From contig CM053327.1 in assembly GCA_028583605.1 (NCBI GenBank), positions 44,690,059 to 44,754,058 on the forward strand: a DNA stretch of 64,000 nt. Reading direction: 5' to 3'. The number at the start of each line of letters is the position of its first letter. The stretch's first letter is position 1. The DNA comes from Dastarcus helophoroides. Lineage: Eukaryota; Arthropoda; Insecta; Coleoptera; Bothrideridae. Below the pieces are notes generated by a model that searched no databases, was not told where the DNA came from, and saw nothing but the letters and a program-made list of their open reading frames with translations. Positions 53,501-62,073 of this stretch are shown here, piece by piece. A program made the position numbers and the translations under genes.

Positions 53501-56500
53501 GACGTAGAGGCAGACCTAAAGAAAGATGGGATGACATCATTGATAAATTAATCCGAAAGAGACAATTAAACCTAAACGAAGCAAAAATTTTAGCGCTAAA
53601 CAAAAAGGAATGGAAAAAATTTTGTGAATAAAATAGAGAATACCAATCCCGACACCTTACGGTATAAGGGAATTGATTATATATATATATATATATATAT
53701 AAAATATTTCCAAAAAAATTACCATTTTCGGGAAAGTAGAAATTTTTTTGGAAAATTCGAAACTTTTAATAGGCCAAATTTTTAAAAATTAAAATACAAA
53801 TCTTGTCCCCTGAAACCAAGAAAGATTAAAAAACACAACAAAGGTTGCTCTAACGCGTTTTGACAGCCAAGCTGTCATCTTCAGAGAGATAGCGACCTTT
53901 TACAAAATTTCGAATTTATCAAAGTTTTGACCTATTTCAAAATTTTGAATTTTTTGAAATTTTGACGTTCGAAATTCTGACTTTTTGATAGTTCAGACTT
54001 TTTTTTTGAAAATTTCGACTTTCCCTAAAAATAAATTAAGACTTTTTTGAAATGTTAAAATTTCAAAGAAAATCTCAGGAAAAAAAGTACATTCTTGCCT
54101 AAGTTTCATTTTATGATTAAAATGGTTTTCGTAATTCTTTAACATAAATTTTCAATTGAATCTTTCGAGTTTTTGCTCTCTTTTAATTTGGGATTTTAAT
54201 TAAATAGTAAATTAGTTAAAACAGTAATTAAAGAGTAAAGAAGTAAAGATCCAAATTTAAAGAGAAAAACTGAAAGTAGTCCGAAAATCAAACTGAACAT
54301 TAAAAAAATATAACTTAGTTTAACCTAAAATTTGAAAATCTGAACTTCGTTATAATAAGTTTGGACAAATATCTGGATTTAGACCTAACATTTTTAATTT
54401 TTTTGCAACATTTTTAATTTTTTTGCAACATTTTTAATTTTTTGCAACATTTTCCCAAAATTTAAATTTTGTTTTGAAATTCTGAATTTAAATCGACATT
54501 TCGATGAATCGAAATGGCAAAAAGAAATATTACTTTTTTATTGCTAATGCATTCAAAATGTAATACGTTGAAAGCAAAATTGTAATTAACTTTTAAAAGG
54601 TTGATGGGTTAGCTTCCCCATTTATAAAAATGACGACACGTCACTGGTCTTGGGTGTCTTAGAACAACAACTGGTTCTTCTTATCAATCTTATTATTAAA
54701 AAATATTAAAAAAAAAACGTCTTGAAGGCATCATGAAACTGGAAACGTTCAGTTTCATTATGATTTACTTCAAAACTAGCTAGCCCTGGCGAACTCGGTA
54801 TCGCCTCAGAATTAATAAATGTTGTGTTAACGTATCAACTGACTTAAATTTTATATTAAAGTATTTAATACGCTGGCACAGAGCCCTGTGTCCGTTTCCG
54901 AGTGAATCCTATGCGAAAAACCGCCAAAAACGAGTTATAATGAAAAGAGAAAGAGCGCCATCAACTGGAAATTGGTTACAACACATTTATGGTTAGTGTA
55001 GGTTGCGATATCTTTCTGTCATATTCCCGTAATGAGTCAGAGATGGCGTTGCACACGGATTCCTTATAAAACATTTCTTTGTAATTTTTTTTTCAATATT
55101 TTAGTATTTATTCTGTTATTCGAAGCAGAGAAGCATTTCTTCGTAATTTTTTTTCAATATTTTAAGATTCATTCTGCTGTCTGAGGCCGAGACAAAACCA
55201 ACAAAGCAAAGATCATAAAAAGCCGTCCAGCTGTTCCGGATACTAAACCTTTTCAAAATTAAGATATATTTCTCTTGTTTCAGTCGGTGCTTAGAGATTT
55301 ACACCAAATAATTCTAAACCTTACTTTGTTTAATAATTATGAAGATTTACACCAGTAGCAATTAAAATTCCTTTAAGGTAATCGATTAGAGAAGAAATTA
55401 TGTTGTTGCTTATGTCTTTAAATAATAAAACAAGTAAAAAACCAGTTATTCAATTCTAGACGTAGTGAAATATTAAAATTATGGTATAAAAATAACGAAT
55501 GTTCTTTCCGAACAGCTTGATATTCCACGATCGACAGCCCGTTCAATTCAATTATCCTGGAATTAAGAGGGAAAAGTCTTCATTTACCAGAACATAAGCA
55601 GCTTCGTCTGATACATACTTATTTATTCCTTCAAACAACATAAAACAGCCAAGTTCTAAATTTATAAATAAATAATACAGGATGATTTTTTTTTCTTTCG
55701 GACGATGTTTGCTTATTGTATTCATTTTTATTTCGTTGTAGCAGTTCCTTCGTGACGATTCAAAACGCCACCAATATTTAGAATATTGGGTCACAAATCA
55801 AAGGTTGAAAAAATGCTACTAGATATGGACTGACACGGACAGATCCTTGGTTATCTTCAAAAACTGGAATACAAACCTTGTCCCCTGAAACCAAGAAAGA
55901 TTAAAAAACACAACAGAGGTTGCTCTAACGCGTTTCGATAGCCAAGCTATCATCTTCGGAGAGACACTGTATCTCTCTGAAGATATGTTTACCTCCAAAG
56001 AGTTTTAAGCTTAAATGCTTTACAAAAATGTAGTATAATTACCTTTATAATTAGATAATTAAACAAGTTTACAGATTATTTTAGAACATTTAAAATAATC
56101 GCACTACATTAATTTTGATAAAATTAAATGACCCAATCGTACTGCATTACCAGTAATATCTGAACTTGCTTTCAGATTGTTAATTCAATTTAATGACTGG
56201 CTACCCATTTGTCTTTTGACGCCAATTAACTTGGCCACATGTTTAACAAGTGATAGAAATTGGAACAATATTGCCTTGACGATCCTAGGAGACGATTTAG
56301 AAATCATTTACATTATAAAAAAAAAACGAATTATTTTTTTAATTGCTGGTTAATTCTAGGTACCAATTTAAATAATAAAATTTCTTCCACAGTAATTAGA
56401 ATAAATTTAATACTCTTTTCAACTGATTAAGGCAGAATTGCAGACGGTGACACATAGTTCTTTTCTAGTTGCAGTTTGTTATTTATGCAGTTATGTAACC

Positions 56501-58269
56501 TTAAGAAGACCGCGACCTCGCATAAATTTCGCATTCATTGCGAAGAATTACAATGTTTAAATAGCATCTGCTTTTGAAAACAAGTAATATGGAATGTTGT
56601 TTTCGGTTTTTATTTATTTACGTCTTCTCACACATAACATAACGTTAACAACTGAATGAATTAATGAGTGAGTTTAAGACTTCAAATGAATTTTTCTTTA
56701 AAATGTCGAACGCATTGAACCCCCCTGACGATCTCTTTATTCCCCTCTGTGAAGGCGTGCCCCACGAGAAATCCTGTATTAAACTTTTAATATAACTAAA
56801 CATCGTTAGCTTGTTCTAGCATTATGTAAATAATACTTTTTTTTCTTTATTTTTGCTGGTTTACATTTACCCAAATCTCTTTCTGGTAAAGCGAGGCAAA
56901 TTTTGATTACCTATAAATTTGTGGCCATTAGCTTGTTCTAACATTAAATGTAAATAATACTTTTTTCCCTAAAAGTCCTTTTTTCTTTCTTTATTTTTGC
57001 TGGTTTACGTTTGCCCAAGTCTCTTTCTGGTAAAGCGAGGCATATTTTGATTACCCATAAATTTGTAGATAAAATATATACAAAATCCCGATTCGTATTT
57101 GCATAAATAATTGATATTTGTTTAATTTAAATACTTCTACCTGCTTTCGAGATATCTATTCTTAAATGTTTCGACATATTTGCTCTTAAAAGTTTTCAAG
57201 ATAAAGCTGCTCTTGAATATTTTATTGCATTTCGACTAAACATCCCATAAAATTATTATCTAAAAAATATGTTAGCTATCCTGAGACTTTAGTGTAAGAA
57301 ATTGTCAGGTCACCACTTAACCACCGGAAGCATGTGGACTGACCAGCGACCCTATTCTAACAATAGAGCACATGTGGGGTAAAATTTGGTGTTTTCAAGT
57401 AATCTATAGGTTTCGTGCAAAGGAATTGCATCCCAGATCTCGGCAATGTTAATAAACGTCGTTAAGTTTTCATAAAAATGCGTTTCATTTATCAGAGCTA
57501 TCAAGACCTGATAGTGATCCCGAACAGAGACAACGGTGCAAATGACAGTATTTCACTATACTGTTAAAAAATCAGTAAAACTGCAAAATTTTTAATCAAT
57601 ATTTGAAATACAAATCTTCTCCCCTGAAACAAAGAAAGATTTAAAAACACAACAAAGGTTGCCCTAACGCGCTTCGATAGCCAAGCTATTATCTTCAAAG
57701 AGTAGCTCTCTCCGAGAGACACAACAAAGGTTGCTCTAACGCTTGAAATACAAATCTTGTCACCTGAAACCAAGAAAGATTAAAAAACACACCAACGGTT
57801 GCCCTAAGGCGTTTCCATAACCAAGCTATCATATTCAAAGATACCTAACCTTGGTTTCAGGGGACAAGATTTGTATTTCAATTTTTGAAGACAACCAAGG
57901 ACCAGTCCGTTCCACCAAAATCAATACTTAACAAATCTTGCAACAATAATATATTATTGCAATGGAATGCAATTAACCGATAACATATCAAATTAAAATC
58001 GAATCTAACCAAATAGTAGAATTATTGCCATACATGCAAAGTAACTGTTTCGAAATTCAATTTTTCTGATGCAATTCAGCGAGCCAGGTAAAAATTCGAA
58101 TTTTATTAGATAACAGTGACTTACCAGAGCCGAAAATAATTCCCAATATGATCGCAACTCCCTCTAAGAGCCCCAACTCTTTCTTCATTTTTACTTTTTC
58201 ATCTGGAATTGCCTCCTTTGGGGTCTCCGCGGGAGAAACCAGAGTATCTTTCGTATCAGAAGGCACCAT
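41532..58269 (-). CDS. SLC7 light-chain amino acid transporter, LAT type (9 exons)
   Basis: LAT-type light chains exchange large neutral amino acids across the plasma membrane, paired by a disulfide with a 4F2-type heavy chain. Exons are 58269-58125, 44018-43796, 43471-43356, 43305-43080, 43026-42982, 42924-42801, 42226-42023, 41970-41643 and 41587-41532. The phases close to 488 residues, the usual length, with about 12 membrane segments. The start has an acidic tail, then [19 protein letters not shown] (the substrate-binding GSG of helix 1). Other family marks are [53 protein letters not shown] and VKVNL-like [10 protein letters not shown]. The cysteine before helix 4 that bonds the heavy chain is probably in [10 protein letters not shown]. 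Intron 1 is 14.1 kb and holds a LINE, a TIR element, a hairpin satellite and several hammerhead repeats. A fold-back repeat sits in intron 6. I cannot tell which insect paralogue it is (minidiscs- or JhI-21-like). Confidence 0.9.
42424..42600. repeat. fold-back repeat, copy 2 of 2
   Basis: This is homologous to 24085-24275 (shares CTCTTCACTCTCGC, ACGTTCGTTTTGACTCGCT, GGAAGTGCTCCG). It is inside intron 6 of the transporter. The sequence up to 42780 remains GC-richer (CGAGGAGCCTCAGCGAG repeats) and may belong to it. Confidence 0.72.
44155..44330 (+). repeat. ACGCGU-hammerhead repeat, eroded
   Basis: Tails are GTGGAACGCAATGGTCC and the inverted GGTTTCAGGGGACAA. The ribozyme at 44235-44272 keeps CTCT, CTGAAGA, stem II GATAGT-TTG-GCTATC and GAAA, but ACGCGT reads ACGCAT and stem I's second strand is gone. 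It lies in transporter intron 1, next to exon 2. Confidence 0.75.
44331..45110. other. transporter intron 1, unassigned
   Basis: This is AT-rich sequence without recognised repeats or reading frames. Confidence 0.4.
45129..45755. repeat. 26-bp hairpin satellite, about 24 units
   Basis: The unit is AGCTAGAGAAGCACAGCTTC plus six bases. Each contains the perfect hairpin GAAGC-ACA-GCTTC. Variant bases recur in order (CCCTTAA, CCCTTAA, CTTTAA with AGCC, CTCTAA, then CCCTTTA with ACAACTTC), making a higher-order repeat of five units of about 130 bp, seen about three times. It lies in transporter intron 1. Confidence 0.95.
45760..46139. other. transporter intron 1, AT-rich
   Basis: This is unassigned sequence turning into TTTCGAC-type drift after 45950. 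Confidence 0.4.
46140..46560. repeat. tandem array, about 153-bp units, three copies
   Basis: The landmark TTTTTCGAAATTATA occurs at about 46147, 46302 and 46455. Each unit continues through ATATCATGACCTTTT and TTAAATTCGACTTTTAA. Confidence 0.85.
46836..47590. repeat. repeat of CAGATAACAAAATTGA units split by a 440-bp block
   Basis: A unit of about 75 bp (TTCAGATAACAAAATTGATA, TTTTCTTGTACTTTTTGTAC) occurs at about 46845, 46920, 47455 and 47535. Between the second and third copies lies a block (about 47000-47445) of different, less AT-rich composition (GGCAATGGGATCAGGTGCAT). It looks like an insertion or a piece of another element. I see no target duplication. Confidence 0.6.
47606..47692. 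repeat. remnant of the ACGCGU-hammerhead repeat
   Basis: Only the outer arms are left (CAGAACTTGTCTCCTGG then GGTTTCAGGGGACAAG and GATAACCACGGACC). The ribozyme centre is deleted. Confidence 0.75.
47855..48622. mobile_element. 768-bp TIR element, better copy
   Basis: Ends CTGTGATGAGCAGCCGTC and its reverse complement are flanked by TA on both sides. The inverted repeats extend about 70 bp (TTAATCACGACGGCTGCTCA, GGTCGCGCATCACATTTAA). A 68-codon frame (48042-48248, contains [18 protein letters not shown]) is partly kept in the eroded copy at 2592-3245. It has no recognised homology. It is a non-autonomous DNA element of uncertain superfamily. Confidence 0.82.
48650..49468. repeat. degenerate TTTCGAC-type repeat
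   Basis: These are drifting TCTCGAAATTCTGAATCTT-like words in transporter intron 1, interrupted by the LINE insertion at 49482. It resumes after 53713. Confidence 0.6.
49828..50535 (+). CDS. LINE ORF1 protein, 235 aa, intact
   Basis: It is an RNA-binding particle protein of the element. The N-terminal 40 residues are charged and basic ([10 protein letters not shown]). Residues about 50-115 form a long coiled coil ([20 protein letters not shown]). Then [11 protein letters not shown] begins an RRM-like domain, followed by a lysine-rich C-terminal part. There is no zinc knuckle. The stop TGA at 50533-50535 is three bases before the first ATG of ORF2 (50538), a spacing that would suit termination-reinitiation. 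The frame is uninterrupted. Confidence 0.8.
   Translation: MDKNYMRDADMEESSTDEGGKRKRVREETLTRTKKMSRTPIKTKTIDNEDKLDLIPSMMQDIREEMQEIKNEQKKYNNDIRKIQIENNKLREENEKMKKDIKIISNNLEWIEKDKRKNNIIVNGLTVNTNDNAILITEMENFFKEKLEIQTKVEETYNIGRNIYLVKLQNENEKKRIMKNKSKLKKINEKIFINEDLTHKEREKQRQLKNKAEEEKRMGKNIKMGYNKIIVDGET
50538..53631 (+). pseudogene. LINE ORF2: endonuclease and reverse transcriptase, three frame breaks
   Basis: The endonuclease part (50700-51450) has [25 protein letters not shown] and SDHYLVVAK, all catalytic motifs intact. The reverse transcriptase part has [41 protein letters not shown] (motif A), [12 protein letters not shown] (motif B) and FADNIVI where FADD is expected, so the second catalytic aspartate is asparagine. 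The C-terminal part (53005-53631) has [10 protein letters not shown] and GRPKERWDD, common in insect endonuclease-reverse transcriptase elements. Frame changes fall near 51740, 51827 and 53017, each at a run of seven or more A. The Asp to Asn change alone should abolish activity. Confidence 0.85.
53714..54460. repeat. TTTCGAC-type drift, hammerhead arm and short tandem repeat
   Basis: 53785-53895 is one minus-strand arm of the ACGCGU hammerhead repeat (CTTGTCCCCTGAAACC). Positions about 54376-54445 repeat AACATTTTTAATTTTTTTGC about three and a half times. The rest is degenerate AAATTTCGA sequence. Confidence 0.65.
53848..53888 (-). ncRNA. hammerhead-like motif with a core mutation
   Basis: The minus strand reads CTCT, CTGAAGA, stem II GACAGC-TTG-GCTGTC, then AAAA in place of GAAA, ACGCGT and AGAG. 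The lost G12 is essential in hammerheads, so this copy should not cleave. Confidence 0.45.
54461..55835. other. transporter intron 1, unassigned
   Basis: I see no gene. About 55074-55200 holds a two-copy tandem duplication of about 65 bp (AATTTTTTTTCAATATTTTA..ATTCTG). Confidence 0.4.
55838..55990 (-). repeat. ACGCGU-hammerhead repeat, minus arm
   Basis: It runs from the tail GGACAGATCCTTGG to the ribozyme at 55923-55963, which has CTCT/AGAG stem I, stem II GATAGC-TTG-GCTATC and GAAACGCGT, but CCGAAGA for CUGAAGA. A second short CTCTCTGAAGAT begins the opposite arm and stops. Confidence 0.78.
55991..56800. other. transporter intron 1, unassigned
   Basis: I see no gene or defined repeat. Confidence 0.4.
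56805..57065. repeat. two-copy tandem duplication, about 140 bp
   Basis: Both copies contain TTAGCTTGTTCTA, TTTTTGCTGGTTTAC and TCTCTTTCTGGTAAAGCGAGG. The second has a small insertion. Confidence 0.85.
57600..57925. repeat. cluster of eroded ACGCGU-hammerhead arms
   Basis: At least two minus arms (57600-57715, 57740-57840) and one plus tail (57845-57925, ends GGACCAGTCCGTTCCACC) are present. The ribozyme parts carry several core changes (GAAG for GAAA, TTGAAGA for CTGAAGA). Confidence 0.78.
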
Positions 58270-60110
58270 TTTTGAACGATATTCTATTTATGTTAAACTC
58301 TCCTTTCAATGCTATATTCGCTAAATAACTCGGATCTATCGTTGTTCTTGCTTATCCGGTTCTTTTTCAAACAAGACGTAACCTCACGTGCATTTTATAG
58401 GTTATTTGGGCACCGACTGTTACTACACACACCAAATGCAGAAATGATAGTGAAATGAAATGTCAATGAAATGAAAACAAACCTGAGCGACAGGGGAAGG
58501 GATAACCTTGGACCAGTGTTGCCAAACTTTTAGACTACAGTAAAAAGCACACTAAGCCTTGTGTTGCCAACAATTTCTTATGTAAAGCTAAGTGTTAAGC
58601 GATTGGTATCCCATCACACTAGGGATGGGCAAACCTGCTACTTGCTTTTCATGATTTGCTCCTCGGACTTTTACGGAACACAAGCTTTGACTATACATAT
58701 AAATGGACGGAGCATTCAATGTGTTAGAAGAGTATTAACTTGGGCCGGTAATTGTGGAATAAGGATGAACTCTGAAAAAGAACAAGCTAGAAAGAGTACG
58801 TTTTGCCATCGGGTTCGATGCAATGGTCATGTCCAGAACTAACCAATCACGTTCATAATATTGAATTTGTCGTCGTTTTTGTCGCTTAAATGTCATTTGT
58901 GTCGAATGGCGTTTGTTTACCTTTTCATGCGTTCTACTTTCAATAAGTTTCTTGTTTTGTTTGGTTACAGTTAATCAATTTAGATAATTTATTAGGTTTA
59001 AATGATTTCGGGAAAGTAGGAAGTTCGCTAGTAATAAGTATTTCGTCCTTTTGGTGTCTTAATAATGAGGTTGATCTTACCCAGATTCCTGACTTTTAGG
59101 TTAATGTGTTCCGCCGAAATTCCTTAGGGAAAAGAGGCGTTTCAACATTTCATTTATGAGAACACAAAAGGTTAGCTATTCATCTTCATAAAATAGAAAG
59201 TTATTTATGATTTTTTTTTAGAACAACGATTTTAATAAAGATGCAAATACAAACATATTAATCAGCCACATTCGTTATCGAAAGGGAGGCTCTAGGAGAT
59301 AGTAAAATTATTTTCAGTATTTGGGACCTTGGGACAATGTTCAGTTTTTTTAATGTCTACAACTTAATAACCAGATGTGCCTATTCTGCATTTCATTTCG
59401 AGGTTCTTTTAGGTATAACTAAAAACCCAAGAATTATTATCACCTTAAATGTACCATCTTTGCCCTCAAATGTAAGGGTGTATTTCTTGAAATTACGACA
59501 TGGTAAATGTAAAATTAATTTCTGATTGTAAGTTTTTTTTTAGTAATATATTATTTTTTCTATATTTCTGTTTTATTTCAATTTAAAAAAAAAGTTTTTA
59601 TCTTTCACTATATTTGTACATCATTAATACTTTTGTAATATTTTACAGATCAGTTTATATAAATAGTCATAAAAATACTTTATGCAGCGGATAAACATTT
59701 ATGTTAGATCCTAAAATAATGGATGTATAAATATTTTTCGGACAATTTTTGTAATAAAGATTACTTCCATTTTGTCGTTAATATGAAACATACTTTAAGA
59801 GATTTAGCTTTAGTGTCGACAATATCATACTTTCAAGCATGCGCAAATGGTCGATCCCGATGGCACGTCGATTGTCTGTCTCTATTTTCCCGGCCCTTAT
59901 TTTGGACCGAATGCTCCATCCATTTATTTATATTATCTAAGAACACAAGAATTAGTTCCAGTTGTCATTAGTTCATGAGAATGAGAAGCTTTAATCTTGT
60001 CTTTGGTCTAGTGTTGCCAACCTTATTAGTAAACCTGATAAATGTATAGGTTTGATTTAATTGTCATAATAGGATAATCAAGATCCTGTATATTCTCATG
60101 TCTTATTGTT
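58270..60110. other. upstream region of the transporter and intergenic DNA
   Basis: No clear TATA box is seen before 58269. CAGTGTTGCCAAAC at 58513 and GTGTTGCCAACC at 60010 resemble hAT element ends but have no partner that I can define. Short open frames are not supported. Confidence 0.4.
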
Positions 60111-60111
60111 A

Positions 60112-60410
60112 GAATTAGAATATCTCGCTGCTGCGCGTGTAAAAGGAGTTAAGTCAAAAGCAGATAAAATTGGAGAAAACAACTCAATTTATACAATACC
60201 TCAGAATTAGATTTTTGACTGACGAGCATAGATTAATTAAATACACGACGAGCACAATTAGATAGACAGTTAATTATACTCCAAGTGAGTTACCTTCTTC
60301 TAAACGACAGTTACTTTAAAATTATATACGAAAACGACTTGGAATTCATTTTTACGAAAGTTTGACTTAACCCATTTTGCACGCGCAGCAGCGATATTAT
60401 ATTCTAAGTT
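60112..60410. repeat. inverted repeat, about 50-bp arms
   Basis: 60112-60165 and 60355-60405 are inverted copies (TTAGAATA, CGCTGCTGCGCGTG, GTTAAGTCAAA). Both arms would code the same short peptide pattern (LEY..AAAR..VKS), so they may derive from an old gene or transposon fragment. Confidence 0.6.
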
Positions 60411-60822
60411 CGCATGTAGTTCATTTCGGACGTTGATTGAATATTTCAGACCACAGATTATAGAAGTAGTATAGTGCACGAACGTAAAAAACGGTGTCAA
60501 AAAGCGTCTAGAGACTAGGTAGTACCCTCTCGTGATATCGGGAGTGATGGATTTCTACTCCAATGAGGAAGAAGTACATAAATAAATATGACTATTAAAC
60601 ACCTGTTGAGAAATGTCAAAACTTACCGATTTCGTTTAATTTTAATGTCATTTCTTAGTGCATTCAATTCATATTTTTTACGAAAAAAATGATGTTGGAG
60701 AAATGTAAAAATGTTTTAGGTGGTTTTTTTGTAGTCTTTCAACAGAATAACTGAGCTGCAATTGCTCCGTGCACTATCCTTATTCTATCATCTATGTTTC
60801 AGACAAATGTGCATCTAAGTAG

Positions 60823-61320
60823 CAGTGTTGCCAACCCGAAAATGTCAATTTCTGCCACGCCGAACAAAAAATCCTGCTATTTGTCCGCCAAACCTGCTGC
60901 CCACCCTTGAATCTTTTATGAACAAAGTTGTTACACATATGGTACGCACGGCGGATCTCCCTTACGAAACAACAGTAGACAAATGTATCGTTGATTACCA
61001 TAGCAACGGAAAGAAGTTCATTGTCAATCAAGTGAGACATTTGTCTGTCTGGATTTGCAGAATGAAAGAAACTGCCAAACAAAAATAAAATATACAATTT
61101 ATAGCTTAAGAGAAAAGAACTGCACTACGTTATTTGGGTTTATGTTGATTGTACAGATACTGAAATATTCAAATTAGGTATACATGCATATTATTTCCGA
61201 ATTAGAGATTTTAGCAAAATCCCGCTACAATCTTACTAATTTAAAAAATCTTCCGGCTACATGCTACTATCATCAAAATTCTGCTACTGTAGCAGAATTC
61301 TGCTACGGTTGGCAACACTG
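60823..61320. mobile_element. hAT-type non-autonomous element, uninterrupted copy
   Basis: The 498-bp element has ends CAGTGTTGCCAACC and the reverse complement, with CTAAGTAG on both sides (60815-60822 and 61321-61328), a perfect 8-bp target duplication. It is the inverted homologue of 24457-25955 without the nested insert. An 87-codon open frame inside has no recognised homology. Confidence 0.92.
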
Positions 61321-61328
61321 CTAAGTAG

Positions 61329-61797
61329 GTCGTAAGGTACTAAATCAACCTTTAGATAAGTTACTAAAAAAAATATCACCAGAAATAAAGCTGGCTTCAC
61401 GCGTAAACATTTTGATGATTAATGTGTTGCCTATATTTCAGGAGCGTTTGACAGAAATAATTGGACCAAATTTCATTATTTTCATTACCATTATTAACAA
61501 TTTAATAGTTTTCAACAACAATTGACAGAAAATGTAGAATTGCTTTTAAAACAACCTAATTTGGCAAAACAAATATTCTTTGTTGACGAAGCAAACTTAT
61601 GTTTCAATGAAACAGTTTTAATTCTCATTACTGGTTATCTCCCTAGAACAAGCAAAATTTATATCAGATTAAGGAATCCATGTGCATCATTCAAAAAATT
61701 AATGTATATGCCAATAGGATTGAAAACAACACAATAAGGTCGTTATGTTTCATTTTGAATGAATGGGTAAATAAAAGAAAGTTACACCTTTCTAGGT
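61329..61797. other. intergenic DNA between the hAT copy and the Vps13 3' end
   Basis: A 71-codon plus-strand frame at 61522-61737 (contains IFFVDEANLCFNE) faintly recalls a transposase DDE motif, but is too short and isolated to support. Confidence 0.35.
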
Positions 61798-61803
61798 TTT
61801 ATT
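61798..61803 (-). terminator. possible poly(A) signal of Vps13
   Basis: AATAAA on the minus strand lies 271 bases after the Vps13 stop codon. I saw no closer exact signal. Confidence 0.4.
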
Positions 61804-62073
61804 CCAAAGCAGGTGCAAATAAAACATGATAAAAATATTTAAAAAAGCACAAGTACACTCCTAACATTAAATAAAAAATGGTAAATCAACAAAAATAAGT
61901 GTTTCATGTAGGAATATTAAAATATAATAAATGTAAGTGGGATTAATGTCACATTTTACTTAAATATATAAAAACTGCGATGTATAAGTTTTTAAACTGA
62001 CTAGTACAATTCACTGTACAACAATAACAATCATTACAAAAGCAGACATTATAGACTTAATAACCTAAATATT

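Larger units (their letters stand above)
49482..53700 (+). mobile_element. full-length non-LTR retrotransposon with 13-bp target duplication
   Basis: AAAATATTTCCAA lies directly before (49469-49481) and after (53701-53713) the element, so both ends are fixed and the copy is full length at 4219 bp. The order is 5' UTR of about 346 bases, ORF1, overlapping ORF2 (endonuclease, reverse transcriptase) and an AT dinucleotide tail at 53677-53700. The clade is uncertain (RTE-like by ORF2 style). It is antisense to the transporter gene in its first intron. Confidence 0.9.

Noticed and set aside
60825..61088. 87-codon frame inside the hAT element as a possible gene
   Set aside because: It starts at the terminal repeat and is broken by the nested insert in the other copy. 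No homology is recognised. Most likely it is chance or a remnant.
61522..61737. 71-codon frame with FVDEAN, possible DDE transposase piece
   Set aside because: It has a single weak motif, no terminal repeats fit around it, and there is no second catalytic motif.
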